From Glaciecola sp048820975 (GTDB lineage Bacteria > Pseudomonadota > Gammaproteobacteria > Enterobacterales > Alteromonadaceae), in contig NZ_JBMEUF010000002.1 in NCBI RefSeq assembly GCF_048820975.1, forward strand, positions 124,001-188,000: DNA of 64,000 bases. Reading direction: 5' to 3'. Positions 7,708 through 16,805 of this stretch are shown here, one piece after another. The notes under the pieces were generated by a model. The model did no database searches. It had not been told where the DNA came from and was given only the letters and a program-made list of their open reading frames with translations. Position 1 is the stretch's first letter; every line of letters starts with the position of its first letter. A program made the translations under genes and the position numbers.

Positions 7708-9594
7708 CTAAGCTACGACTAAATTTCGTCCTTTGTGTTTCGCTAAATATAAATTATGGTCAGCTGACGATATCAACGACCGTAATTCATTGCTATGCCT
7801 CATGCGCTTGCTCGCAATGCCAACGCTAGTGGAAAATTTAACTATGCCCGCTCCTGTTTCTACCTTAAGCTTCTCAACTTGATCTTTAAATTGATTCATT
7901 TTTTGCTCAATTAATTTACTGGGTAGTTGGCTGGCAACAATAAACTCTTCCCCACCAAAGCGGCAATATGTGTAATAATCAAGGTTAAATTCAGATTTAA
8001 TTAGCCTAGCAAATTCTCTTAAACACTCATCACCGGCCAAATGTCCAAATTCGTCATTTATTTGTTTAAAATAATCGATATCGAGTACCGCAATGCATAG
8101 CGGCTCACCTGAATCAATTGCCAAGCCCACCATTTTTTCCATGGCAATTTCAAATGCAAGACGGTTGGGTAAGCCGGTGAGCCCATCTAAATTACGCATA
8201 GATTCAAGCTCTCTGCTCGCGGAAGTCAAGTCTTGAAGTGCACCTTCCAATTGCAGCGTTTGTGCCTTTACCTGCTCCTCTAATTGCCTTTGCGACTGTT
8301 TTTGCAGTGTAAGTATTTGATCTTTTGAAATAACCGCTTTTTCCTTGTCTTTTAAGGCCGCTTCTCTAAAATCATGAGTGGTTTTATGCGATACTTTATA
8401 GTCATGCACCATGGCCAAGCCAACCACCAAAGTAATCAAATGAAAACCTATAATAAGAATGAAAACGGGGTCTATATTAAGAGGAAGTAAGCTGTATCGG
8501 TCTACGGTAGAAAAAATGCACGCTACAATTAAAATAATCCAAATTAAGACGATTAGTTTTTGTAAAGAAGTATTACTACTTTTCCCCCAACATAACAAAG
8601 GTACTAGTAGTGAAGTGATAAGGACAATGAAAATACCAATGGTCACGAAAACAATGTGGCTTGTAAGTACGCTAAGCGCAGCAACCAGCACATTGGCAAC
8701 TACAACTACATTAAACACACGCTGAAATGTTTTTCTTTCCGGTAATAAGATCGATTTTGTAAATTGTGTGAGGGCGGCGAATAGAAGATTAATAGACACT
8801 CCACCCACAATAGATTGAAACTCAGTAGAACTTGGCCATATGTACTGAAATCCAAAACCGCTCACTGTCCCAATATGAGTAATATAGCAAACTAGAAAGA
8901 AACAAAACCACAAATACTCTAATTTTCGGGCAGTTGCATAAGTCATTAAGCAATAACCTATTAAGGCTATTACATAGCCAAATAGTAAGCCAAAAAATAG
9001 TGTGTGCTTGTCATGAAAGGTTATAAAGTCTTCGCTTGTCCATAATGAGGCTTGTAAATCAACGGAAATCTTTGATTTTCCTCGAACGTAAATAGTGCTT
9101 TCATATTGACTAGGCTCAATGAGCGCAACCGAGTTAGGTACGTCTAGCGCCCGAAGACTAAAGGGCCGTGTATCTCCTGTATATTGCACCGGCATTATCA
9201 TGTCCGTATGTTCCAGGTGGCGAACTACATACACATCAAGAGTGTCTACTAAAGGGTCAGAAAAACGCAGTATAGTTTCTGACTTTACCATGCTTAAATT
9301 TAACGGAATTTTCATCCAAACACTGCTTTGCTGACCATCAAAGTTAGGCACAAGTACTGTATGCCAAGCGCCTTCAGGTAAGCCAACAATGCTGCTTATG
9401 TCATCTTTTTGAGGAGACTGAATATAACTTACGTTATCTAAATCAAAACTGCCTTTTTCAGCGCTGCTGAAATAGCTGATTGTTTTAAAGAGGATCGCAA
9501 GGGAAAGTACGACAAAAATATAAACCCAATAGTGATTAAATACATCTTTTAGAAAGAAAGAAGCGGGACCTTTATTTAGGGCACTGTTCTTCAT
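7708..9594 (-). CDS. 7TMR-DISM diguanylate cyclase (second of tandem pair)
   Basis: Predicted membrane diguanylate cyclase, 628 aa. After an N-terminal membrane helix there is a periplasmic 7TMR-DISMED2-like domain of about 150 residues, then seven closely spaced membrane helices, a short coiled coil and a C-terminal GGDEF domain. The catalytic motif is GGEEF (547-551) in CRFGGEEFIVA, with IDYFKQIND and LTGLPNRLAFE upstream, so cyclase activity is expected. The RxxD inhibitory site is missing. I chose ATG 9594, which begins 1 nt after the stop of the upstream cyclase. A longer frame starts at 9663 but would overlap that gene by 68 nt. The two cyclases have equal length and the same layout, so they look like an old tandem duplication. 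Confidence 0.88.
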   Translation of the reverse strand: MKNSALNKGPASFFLKDVFNHYWVYIFVVLSLAILFKTISYFSSAEKGSFDLDNVSYIQSPQKDDISSIVGLPEGAWHTVLVPNFDGQQSSVWMKIPLNLSMVKSETILRFSDPLVDTLDVYVVRHLEHTDMIMPVQYTGDTRPFSLRALDVPNSVALIEPSQYESTIYVRGKSKISVDLQASLWTSEDFITFHDKHTLFFGLLFGYVIALIGYCLMTYATARKLEYLWFCFFLVCYITHIGTVSGFGFQYIWPSSTEFQSIVGGVSINLLFAALTQFTKSILLPERKTFQRVFNVVVVANVLVAALSVLTSHIVFVTIGIFIVLITSLLVPLLCWGKSSNTSLQKLIVLIWIILIVACIFSTVDRYSLLPLNIDPVFILIIGFHLITLVVGLAMVHDYKVSHKTTHDFREAALKDKEKAVISKDQILTLQKQSQRQLEEQVKAQTLQLEGALQDLTSASRELESMRNLDGLTGLPNRLAFEIAMEKMVGLAIDSGEPLCIAVLDIDYFKQINDEFGHLAGDECLREFARLIKSEFNLDYYTYCRFGGEEFIVASQLPSKLIEQKMNQFKDQVEKLKVETGAGIVKFSTSVGIASKRMRHSNELRSLISSADHNLYLAKHKGRNLVVA

Positions 9595-9595
9595 T

Positions 9596-11482
9596 TTAGT
9601 AACTCGCAACAATGACTTTGTTTCGGCCCGAGTCTTTGGCATGGTAAAGTTGCTTATCAACAAAGCCTAAAATAACCTCATGCTCATCTTCACTGGCCAT
9701 GGTGCGTGAACATCCACCTATACTCACCGTCATACTAATTTTCTTGCCTTCAAACATAATCATCTTGTTCGCCACAGCGACTCGGATATTGTTTAATAAT
9801 TTTTTCAGGCCCTCTTCTTCAGTACTTGGCAGAATGAGCACAAACTCTTCCCCGCCATAGCGACACACTACATCAGACGGACGTTTAACGTATTCTTTCA
9901 ACAATTCAGCGAAAACTTTTAAGCAATGGTCACCACACAAGTGGCCAAATTCATCATTTATTTTTTTAAAGTGATCAATATCAAGCATCGCTAAACCTAA
10001 AGGTCGCAATTCGCGTTTGCTGCGACGCGCCTCCGCGAGTAGGCGTTTATCAAAGTAACGGCGGTTCATTAGCCCTGTTAAAGGGTCTATAGCACTCAAG
10101 CGTTCTAAGTCTCTATTTTTATCAGCCAATTCACGTAAGGCTATTTCTAACTCAAGCGTGCGCTCCTCAATACTGTACTCTAACTCCGCCTTATTTTGTT
10201 CTTGTAATGCAATGAGTTGGTCACGAGCATCTACGGCTTCCTGTTCATTTTTTAGGGCCGTTAGCCGCGCATTAATTGCATTTCTTAATTGCTGGCTAAA
10301 ATTCATGGCCAGTGCGAAAGCCAATAATAAAGATTCTGTAATTGCCCCCACCATTATTAAATAACTTGAATCAATAAATGATGAATAAAGCCCAAAGTTT
10401 TCAAGCGCAACTATGGCGCCCGAGGTTAATAATGCCGCCCAGGCGCCGCAAAAATAGCGAGCAACTATACTACCGCCAAGTGCCAATATTACTCCTGCCG
10501 TTAAGATAATTGGTGTGCTAATGATCAATAAAACTAACACGGCGCGAATCATTACTTCGTATGGCGCAAATAAGCTAACGGCTAACATGGCTAAAAATAT
10601 TAGTTGGATAATTCTTAATATTCGATAAATATTCGGCGCTTGTTTTTGTAATTCAAGTAAGCGAATAGTTAAAGATATAATACTCAACAGCGTAAAGTTC
10701 GTGAAAATGAATACGCAGAATTCTTGTAGCCATATATTGTTTGACCACAAATATTGAAAACCTATGCCGTGTAAAGAGGCAACCGCTAATGCAATGCTTG
10801 CTACATAGGCGGTATAAATAATAAATATTACATTCCTATTTGAAGCAAATATAAATAAGTTGCTCAGCGCCATAGCTATCATAAAGCCAAAGAAAATACC
10901 CATGAACAATTTCTTCAGACTTACGTATTCAACGAATGCATCTTCATCCCACATTTCAACAGGCACCTTAACAGGGCCTTTGGTCTCAACACGTATTAGT
11001 ACTGTAATTGCACTTGGATAGACCGGCACGGGAAATAGAAATTGATCAAACTCAGTGGGCCTTTGTTCAAAGGGATAACTGTCACCAGTTTTAAAACTAT
11101 TTATGATTTTTTCTTGACCAAGTTGCGCGTCTAAAAACCATAAGTCGACCTTATCAAGCAAACCATAATTGATCATTAACACTCGGTGCTGCTTTTTACT
11201 TGAAGGCTTAATGGTCAGTTTGAACCAATGTGGTAAGGGTGAGAGGCCTAAATTAGCTTGCTGTTTACTCGTCCATGCTTGTTCGGGTAAACCAAACACT
11301 TCAACAACTGGCGTGTCCACTTTGCTATCAACATAATAAGTGGTATGGAGTTCTAAGGCGTTGCGGTCTGTAAGTTGAGTTAAATAAAAAGGAATAGTGA
11401 GTAAAAAAAGGACAAACGCAACAATTGACACCACGACAACAAGTGAAGGTATTCTATGTTCTTGCGTTGCTTGTGTGCTCAT
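9596..11482 (-). CDS. 7TMR-DISM diguanylate cyclase (first of tandem pair)
   Basis: Same architecture as its downstream neighbour: N-terminal helix, periplasmic DISMED2-like ligand-binding domain, 7TM block, coiled coil and GGDEF domain, 628 aa. The active site is CRYGGEEFVLI (GGEEF 543-547) preceded by DIDHFKKIND. A complete RxxD inhibitory site (RPSD) lies five residues before it, so product inhibition by c-di-GMP is expected here but not in the neighbour. Its ATG at 11482 lies inside the end of tatD (29-nt overlap), with a GAGGG ribosome-binding site within tatD, so it is probably co-translated with tatD. The ligand sensed is unknown. Confidence 0.9.
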   Translation of the reverse strand: MSTQATQEHRIPSLVVVVSIVAFVLFLLTIPFYLTQLTDRNALELHTTYYVDSKVDTPVVEVFGLPEQAWTSKQQANLGLSPLPHWFKLTIKPSSKKQHRVLMINYGLLDKVDLWFLDAQLGQEKIINSFKTGDSYPFEQRPTEFDQFLFPVPVYPSAITVLIRVETKGPVKVPVEMWDEDAFVEYVSLKKLFMGIFFGFMIAMALSNLFIFASNRNVIFIIYTAYVASIALAVASLHGIGFQYLWSNNIWLQEFCVFIFTNFTLLSIISLTIRLLELQKQAPNIYRILRIIQLIFLAMLAVSLFAPYEVMIRAVLVLLIISTPIILTAGVILALGGSIVARYFCGAWAALLTSGAIVALENFGLYSSFIDSSYLIMVGAITESLLLAFALAMNFSQQLRNAINARLTALKNEQEAVDARDQLIALQEQNKAELEYSIEERTLELEIALRELADKNRDLERLSAIDPLTGLMNRRYFDKRLLAEARRSKRELRPLGLAMLDIDHFKKINDEFGHLCGDHCLKVFAELLKEYVKRPSDVVCRYGGEEFVLILPSTEEEGLKKLLNNIRVAVANKMIMFEGKKISMTVSIGGCSRTMASEDEHEVILGFVDKQLYHAKDSGRNKVIVASY

Positions 11483-12302
11483 TCATCCCTCTATTGAAAA
11501 ATAGTTTATTTGCATTTTGAAAAGCAAATTGCTTAATTGTATCTACATCTGTTCCTGTCAACTCAGCCACAGCATTTGCTATATAGGGAATATTGCACGG
11601 TTCATTTATTGACTTACGCGGCTTTAAAGTCTTCGGGAACAAATATGGCCCGTCTGTTTCAAGTAATAAACGCTCTAAAGGTAAATCCCTCACAGCATTT
11701 TGTAGCTCTTTACCGCGCTTGTTATCACATAGCCAACCTGTAATACCCACAAAACAATTTAGCTCAAGGTAAGCTTGCAATTGGCTTTTATTGCCCGTAA
11801 AGCAATGAGCCACCATAAATGGTAATGATTTAGCATATTTCTCTAATAAGCTTATTTGGGTGTCAAAGGCATCTCTTTCATGCAAATAAACGCCCATATT
11901 ATGCTCGCTTGCCAACGCTAATTGTTGCTCAAAGGCATATATTTGATTGGCTTGAGATGAAAAATTCCTATTAAAATCAAGTCCGCACTCACCTACTGCA
12001 ACTACTTGAGTATCGGCCATAATACGTTTTAGTTTAGTCCAAGTTTCACTATTTGTGTTATCTGCGTAATGCGGGTGAACCCCTGCTGTTTGCGCAAGGA
12101 AAACTGATTGACTAGGCGCATCGTTTGCACTTATTTGATGAGTGTTATGGTCGCGAATTAAACCTGCCGCTTTTTCGGACTCTTCAATGGTAGAGGATAT
12201 TACGAGTATATCTAGCACGCCTGCATCACTGGCGCGCCCAAGGGTATCGTTTAAAGCAAAACGGGGGTCAAGAAGATTAAGCCCGCAATCAGACCAATGC
12301 AT
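11454..12302 (-). CDS. tatD: TatD family metal-dependent DNase/hydrolase
   Basis: TatD is a TIM-barrel 3'-5' exonuclease linked to DNA repair and DNA fragmentation; it is not needed for Tat export. The 282-aa product starts MHWSDCGLNLLDPRF. Like E. coli TatD it lacks the N-terminal HxH of other family members. Metal and catalytic residues are seen in GECGLDF, LHERDAF, VAHCFTG and ETDGPYLFP. It lies 20 bp after tatC in the tatABCD order and overlaps the following cyclase gene. Confidence 0.94.
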   Translation of the reverse strand: MHWSDCGLNLLDPRFALNDTLGRASDAGVLDILVISSTIEESEKAAGLIRDHNTHQISANDAPSQSVFLAQTAGVHPHYADNTNSETWTKLKRIMADTQVVAVGECGLDFNRNFSSQANQIYAFEQQLALASEHNMGVYLHERDAFDTQISLLEKYAKSLPFMVAHCFTGNKSQLQAYLELNCFVGITGWLCDNKRGKELQNAVRDLPLERLLLETDGPYLFPKTLKPRKSINEPCNIPYIANAVAELTGTDVDTIKQFAFQNANKLFFNRGMNEHTSNART

Positions 12303-12322
12303 ACTTTATGAGCCTGTTTATT

Positions 12323-13117
12323 CTATGGTTTTGCATCTTCTTGGCTTTCTTCGCTAGCGCTAGCGGTGTCATCGTTAGACTCTTTTGATTTTCTTGAATA
12401 CAAACCACCAATAACAACACCTATTTCAAATAAGATTAACATTGGCACAGCAAGTAAGGTTTGAGAAATAACATCAGGAGGAGTTAGCAGCATACCTACA
12501 ACAAACGCGGCAATAATAATGTAAGGGCGTTTCTTACTTAAACTTTCAGCCGTTGTCACACCTGTCCAGCAGAGTAATATCACAGCAATAGGAATTTCAA
12601 AGGCCACGCCAAAGGCGAAAAACATCTTTAACACAAAGTCTAAATAGCTTGAAATATCAGTACTCACTAAAACCCCTTCAGGGGCTACGCTATTGAAAAA
12701 CAAAAACACCAAAGGGAATACTACGTAGTACGCAAATGCCATTCCGGCGTAAAACAATAAAGTACTACTTGCTAGCAGCGGCGCCACTAAGCGCTTTTCA
12801 TTTTTATACAAACCAGGCGCTATAAATGCCCATATTTGATACAGCACAACCGGAATCGCTACGAAAAAAGACAGCACAAGAGTCAATTTAAACGGCGCAA
12901 GAAAGGGAGACGCAACCGCCGTTGCAATCATAGTTGCGCCCTCAGGCATGGTTGCAATTAACGGCATTGCCAAATACTGATATAAGTCTTGTGCAAAGTA
13001 GAACAAACACAAGAAAACAACGAGTACCGCTAACAGAGCCTTTAAAATTCTTGACCTTAATTCAATAAGATGAGAAATGATTCCGCTTGCTTCAGTCATT
13101 TGAATGGGTGCCGTCAT
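12323..13117 (-). CDS. tatC: Sec-independent protein translocase TatC
   Basis: TatC is the six-helix inner-membrane receptor that recognises twin-arginine signal peptides together with TatB. The family start SHLIELRSRI is present, followed by the conserved glutamate-containing first periplasmic loop region, FIAPGLYKNEKR and the six hydrophobic helices. The C-terminus has a polar tail rich in Ser, Glu and Asp. Start choice: ATG 13117 (264 aa) or ATG 13099, which would overlap the tatB stop by 8 nt; both fit homologue length. An upstream extension to 13183 lies wholly inside tatB and is unlikely. Confidence 0.95.
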   Translation of the reverse strand: MTAPIQMTEASGIISHLIELRSRILKALLAVLVVFLCLFYFAQDLYQYLAMPLIATMPEGATMIATAVASPFLAPFKLTLVLSFFVAIPVVLYQIWAFIAPGLYKNEKRLVAPLLASSTLLFYAGMAFAYYVVFPLVFLFFNSVAPEGVLVSTDISSYLDFVLKMFFAFGVAFEIPIAVILLCWTGVTTAESLSKKRPYIIIAAFVVGMLLTPPDVISQTLLAVPMLILFEIGVVIGGLYSRKSKESNDDTASASEESQEDAKP

Positions 13118-13553
13118 TAATAGATTTGCTGTGCGCTTTGGGGGTCGCTTGGGTATTCGATATAGAAGGCTCCTTTTCGACACTCCCCATAGTGTTGGCC
13201 TTAGGTTGCTCTATTGAAGCCGTATTTTGCGAAGATGAGCTTTGTGAGGGGGTATCTTGGCGCTTATAAGGGCGCTGAACTGAATCAGCGGCAGCTTTTA
13301 ATTGATCAACCGATGACTGCAAATCAGAGCCTATATTCTCCATACCCAATTGTTCCGCTTTTTTCAAATTTTCATGTAGCTCATGGGTATCTAATTGCGA
13401 AGCCACTTCTTCTTTGAATCCGTTGGCCATCTTTTTAATACTACGAACCGTAGACATAGTAGAACGAATAGCACTAGGCAAGCGTTCAGGCCCAACAACT
13501 AAAAGCGCAAGTACGCCTATAACCAAAATCTCCAGAAAACCTATATCAAACAT
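13092..13553 (-). CDS. tatB: Sec-independent protein translocase TatB
   Basis: TatB forms the signal-peptide receptor complex with TatC. It has the family N-terminus MFDIGFLEILVIGVLALLV with the membrane helix and the glutamate at position 8, the hinge GPERLP, an amphipathic helix to about residue 75, and a polar low-complexity tail (about 90-153) rich in Gln, Ser and Thr. At 153 aa it is normal for the family. It lies 3 bp after tatA and overlaps tatC. Confidence 0.95.
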   Translation of the reverse strand: MFDIGFLEILVIGVLALLVVGPERLPSAIRSTMSTVRSIKKMANGFKEEVASQLDTHELHENLKKAEQLGMENIGSDLQSSVDQLKAAADSVQRPYKRQDTPSQSSSSQNTASIEQPKANTMGSVEKEPSISNTQATPKAHSKSINDGTHSND

Positions 13554-13556
13554 ATA

Positions 13557-13808
13557 TTAGTCTTTTGTGTTCTGCTTTGTTTCAGCTTGCTGCGTTGTAT
13601 TTGAAGGCTGATTATTCTGTTCTGGTTTGTCTAGTGGCTCAAAGTCAGCGTCTGTTTTAGGTTTTTCATCATCGTCAGACATTGATTTTTTGAAACCCTT
13701 AAGGGCTGAACCTAAATCAGAGCCCACATTGCGAAGTTTAGATGTACCAAATAAAAGGACTACTAAAACCAAAATGACTAATATCTGCCATCCACTCATC
13801 CCCATCAT
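13557..13808 (-). CDS. tatA: Sec-independent protein translocase TatA
   Basis: TatA oligomerises to form the protein-conducting element of the Tat pathway. The 83-aa chain has a short membrane helix (WQILVILVLVVLLF), the FGTSKL hinge, and the amphipathic helix LGSALKGFKKSM, followed by an acidic tail. It opens MMGMSGWQ; the initiating Met could be the first or second. AAAGGAAACGTT upstream is a good ribosome-binding site. It is the first gene of the minus-strand run reaching hemB. Confidence 0.95.
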   Translation of the reverse strand: MMGMSGWQILVILVLVVLLFGTSKLRNVGSDLGSALKGFKKSMSDDDEKPKTDADFEPLDKPEQNNQPSNTTQQAETKQNTKD

Positions 13809-13938
13809 AACGTTTCCTTTTTTTTGCGATTATCTTTTAATAAGATAATTATAAGAATTAATTGAATAAAGCGCATGCTTATGTTCGTATTATACGCAGA
13901 AACATGCAAGTCTCGCTATTGTTCTTTGAATTAAGATT

Positions 13939-14967
13939 ATGAAAATCGTAATTAAACACATATTCATGTACAAACAAAAGGAAATTGCTCTGAAACTCAT
14001 TGGCTTGTTGTTCATTTTTTATTTTATACTCAGCCAAGCGGTTTTCGCGAAGGGTATCATTAAAGATAACTCCAATGCTAAAACTGAATCAATTACGGCT
14101 CAGCCCAATCACTATTGTGAGCACCAACAATGGCTAGATAAAACCTACTGTCATTTTTTTTATGGCATTGATAGCGCCGCAAATACTCTTAACGATTGGT
14201 CTCGCCATGAGGGCAGTAATCTTAACTCTGAGGCCAGTACCAGCGGCCGACTGCGCTTTGGTTGGGAGCCTCGCTCGGGTGACTTCAGCGCCTTAGATTT
14301 TCGTTTTAAAATAAGAGTAAAATTGCCCGCACTTGAAGAACGAGTCGAATTAGTATTGTCTGACCAAGAAGATGACGTTAACGGGCAAGAACTTAAAGCC
14401 GCTCGCTCAGAAGAGCTGGGTAACAATAAAGACCAAGCCGTTGTTGCCCTGCAATTTAAGCGCAGTGCTGAAGATAAAGTCTCGTATCGGGTGGGCTTTG
14501 GGCGTGGCAGCCAAATATACACACGTGCTCGCTACTCTGATATGCATCGCCTTTCGCCTGATTCTACCTTGCGTTATTTTGCCGAAGCCAATTATTATTC
14601 TGAAGATGAATTAGGCACAGAGTTAAATGCCGAATTTGCTCACGTATTTACCCCTAAGTTAGCCTATGAGCTAAGTAACAGCTTTCGCTATCGAAACAAG
14701 TCTAATGATTGGCTTTGGCGCCACGAAATGCAGCTGATTTATATGGGAAAAAACAACAGTAGCTACTTGTTCACGGCAATGATCGATGGATTATCTCAGC
14801 CAAATTATCGCAAAGAGCAAATGTTGCTAAGCATGCGCTACAAAAAGCAGGTATTACGTGAGTGGTTATATTTAGAACTTGAGCCTTACATTCTATATTT
14901 AAGAAGGGAAGATTTCAGGCCATCAATTGGCATTGCGCTTCGCGCTGAAGTGCATTTCTCAACCTAA
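13939..14967 (+). CDS. Unrecognised exported protein, possibly outer-membrane beta-barrel
   Basis: I do not recognise a family. The 342-aa product begins with a basic stretch and a hydrophobic segment (about 20-36) ending AVFA-KG, a convincing signal peptide. A second ATG at 13966 would give a tighter signal peptide. The mature part has two early cysteines (YCEHQQW, YCHFFYG), then many alternating polar/aromatic stretches such as SGRLRFGWEP, SYRVGFGRGS, YELSNSFRYR and YLELEPYILYL. The last strand ends in a terminal aromatic-Ser-Thr. This fits a 10-14 strand outer-membrane barrel, but that is inference. It is divergent from tatA (130 bp) and convergent with the GST-like gene. Confidence 0.75.
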   Translation: MKIVIKHIFMYKQKEIALKLIGLLFIFYFILSQAVFAKGIIKDNSNAKTESITAQPNHYCEHQQWLDKTYCHFFYGIDSAANTLNDWSRHEGSNLNSEASTSGRLRFGWEPRSGDFSALDFRFKIRVKLPALEERVELVLSDQEDDVNGQELKAARSEELGNNKDQAVVALQFKRSAEDKVSYRVGFGRGSQIYTRARYSDMHRLSPDSTLRYFAEANYYSEDELGTELNAEFAHVFTPKLAYELSNSFRYRNKSNDWLWRHEMQLIYMGKNNSSYLFTAMIDGLSQPNYRKEQMLLSMRYKKQVLREWLYLELEPYILYLRREDFRPSIGIALRAEVHFST

Positions 14968-14992
14968 AGCGAGTACAAAGTAATGACTCTAT

Positions 14993-15562
14993 TTATCTAG
15001 GGTCGGTTTTGTGACAAATGGCTAATTGCTGCCATTGCTTATGCAGCTTAAGCAACTCAGGATAGGGATTTAAATCGTATAAGCTTCTAAACAAAATCCA
15101 GTCTAGCAAACAAAACAAGCTTATTGACACGTAGTCCCAATGTTCAAATTGTCTATCAATTGCAAGGCTTTCTAGCTGAGCCAATACCGCATCAATTCTT
15201 TCACGCTGAATACGAAAATAGAGCTTATCGGCGCTCACATCAATTTCAGAGCGTGACAGGATAAATAATTGCACTAAAGAATCGTTTACAGCGTCAATAC
15301 TCGTTAAAAGGCTTTGTTTATTCCAATCTAAACTGGGCAGGGTAAATTTACTGACTAGATAATGGTAAATAAGCCCTGAATCTAAAATTATTTGCTCGCC
15401 ATCTTCAAGCATAGGAATTTTTAAGCTTGGATTTTTAGTGGCAATATTGGCTCTGTCACGGCTGTTAAAAATATCAATCAACACAAATTCATGAGGAATA
15501 TCCTGCATAAAAATACGCAATCTTCTTACATAAGGTGATGTAGTAGAGCCATATAGTTGCAT
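14993..15562 (-). CDS. Glutathione S-transferase family protein
   Basis: The 189-aa product starts MQLYGSTTSPYVRRLRIF, a thioredoxin-fold GST N-terminus with Ser-Pro-Tyr in the position of the activating residue. NPSLKIPMLEDGE carries the cis-proline, and LDSGLIYHYL is the glutathione-binding turn. The C-terminal part is helical. The substrate is unknown. The frame can be extended to 15604, but that would overlap erpA. The internal ATG at 15562, 13 bp after the erpA stop, is the natural start and implies co-transcription with erpA. Confidence 0.85.
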   Translation of the reverse strand: MQLYGSTTSPYVRRLRIFMQDIPHEFVLIDIFNSRDRANIATKNPSLKIPMLEDGEQIILDSGLIYHYLVSKFTLPSLDWNKQSLLTSIDAVNDSLVQLFILSRSEIDVSADKLYFRIQRERIDAVLAQLESLAIDRQFEHWDYVSISLFCLLDWILFRSLYDLNPYPELLKLHKQWQQLAICHKTDPR

Positions 15563-15575
15563 AGTAAACGAATTC

Positions 15576-15932
15576 CTAAATACTGAAGCTTGCTCCGCAA
15601 CCACAAGTTGTGCTTGCGTTAGGGTTATTTACAAAAAATCGAGAGCCTTCTAATCCCTCTGTATAGTCAACCACTCCGCCTACTAAATACTGCAGACTCA
15701 TTGGATCTATCACAAGGGTAACGGTTTGATTTTCAATAGTCATATCGCCTTCATTGACTTTTTCATCAAAGGTAAAGCCATACTGAAATCCAGAGCACCC
15801 TCCCCCCGTTACATACACTCGTAATTTTAGGTTAGGATTTTCTTCTTCGGCAATCAAATTCTTTACTTTACTAGCCGCCGCGTCTGAAAATTCTATAGGC
15901 ATTGCTGATTCTACTGACATGGTGTTCTCCAA
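15576..15932 (-). CDS. erpA: Iron-sulfur cluster insertion protein ErpA
   Basis: ErpA is an A-type carrier that delivers [Fe-S] clusters to apoproteins such as IspG. It has the three conserved cysteines of the family in GGCSGFQYGF and TTCGCGASFSI, and the length is typical (118 aa, or 114 if the ATG at 15920, MSVESAMP, is used). No isc or suf genes are adjacent, as is normal for erpA. Confidence 0.96.
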   Translation of the reverse strand: MENTMSVESAMPIEFSDAAASKVKNLIAEEENPNLKLRVYVTGGGCSGFQYGFTFDEKVNEGDMTIENQTVTLVIDPMSLQYLVGGVVDYTEGLEGSRFFVNNPNASTTCGCGASFSI

Positions 15933-15999
15933 ACTGCGTAGCGCATATACATTAGGCGCAATTATCTAATACTTGAGTGTTTTAATCAAGTATTCAGAT

Positions 16000-16707
16000 T
16001 TAATCTTCGCTAAAGGCTTCTACCCATTTAACCGTGCGTGAATAAGAGCCTCGCTTTTTACGATACTTATAAATATCAGTGCTTAATTCAAAACGGCTCA
16101 CGGCAAAACCTTCGGGCAAGGTTATACTGGTTTCTAGTACTTGAAAATACTTAAAGGCAAAAGCCAATGACGTTTTAGGCTCATCTTGAAGCTCCGTTAA
16201 ATCATAGCTTTTCACTTTACCATTTTCACTGCCATGTACTCGCACCTTTAATGTGCCCTTTATTACTGCTTTTACATCTTCGTATTGCAGTAAAATTATT
16301 TGCAGTGCGTAGTTATTCTCACTTAATGTTGGGCTGACTTCCACGCCTTCTACCACAAAACCATCTTGCGACATTTCTGGCGCCATTACGCGTTGGTAAA
16401 ATGAAATCTGTTCTTTTAAACTTTGCTCTCTATTAATACCTTCTTTAATGTTAGATTGGGATTGTTCATTGGCAATCTGAGCAATTTCCAGTTCTACTTT
16501 CAGCATGTTTAACTCTGATTGCTGCTTTTGAAATTCCTCACTTAAATTCGCCAAGCTTTTATCAAGCAGTCGCTTTTTAGCTTGTAAGTTATTATTCTGA
16601 ATATTGGCAAATTTGTATCCCGCATAAAAAACGATGCAAAGCGCAATAAAAGCAATAGCGTGAAAGCGCACAAATCCAATTTTCTCGCGATATTTTCGTA
16701 AATCCAA
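16000..16707 (-). CDS. DUF6776-like membrane-anchored coiled-coil protein
   Basis: The 235-aa protein has a short cytoplasmic N-terminus, one membrane helix at about 15-33 (FHAIAFIALCIVFYAGYKF), a coiled coil at about 40-100 rich in Lys, Glu and Gln, and a C-terminal beta-rich domain of about 130 residues (FVVEGVEVSP, YALQIILLQYED, VKAVIKGTLKVRVHG). I believe this is the DUF6776 family often found beside erpA in gammaproteobacteria; the function is unknown. The topology suggests a periplasmic C-terminal domain. Confidence 0.75.
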   Translation of the reverse strand: MDLRKYREKIGFVRFHAIAFIALCIVFYAGYKFANIQNNNLQAKKRLLDKSLANLSEEFQKQQSELNMLKVELEIAQIANEQSQSNIKEGINREQSLKEQISFYQRVMAPEMSQDGFVVEGVEVSPTLSENNYALQIILLQYEDVKAVIKGTLKVRVHGSENGKVKSYDLTELQDEPKTSLAFAFKYFQVLETSITLPEGFAVSRFELSTDIYKYRKKRGSYSRTVKWVEAFSED

Positions 16708-16805
16708 GTTTTCTCCAAAAGATAAATTTTATGCTATGCTTTCTTTATACATTTTCATCTAAATATATTGAAGTTACTCAATATCTTATAGCGAATATTA
16801 AAGCC

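Noticed and set aside
13118..13183. N-terminal extension of tatC
   Set aside because: The extra 22 codons lie wholly inside tatB, and the family N-terminus starts near MTEASGIISHLIELR.
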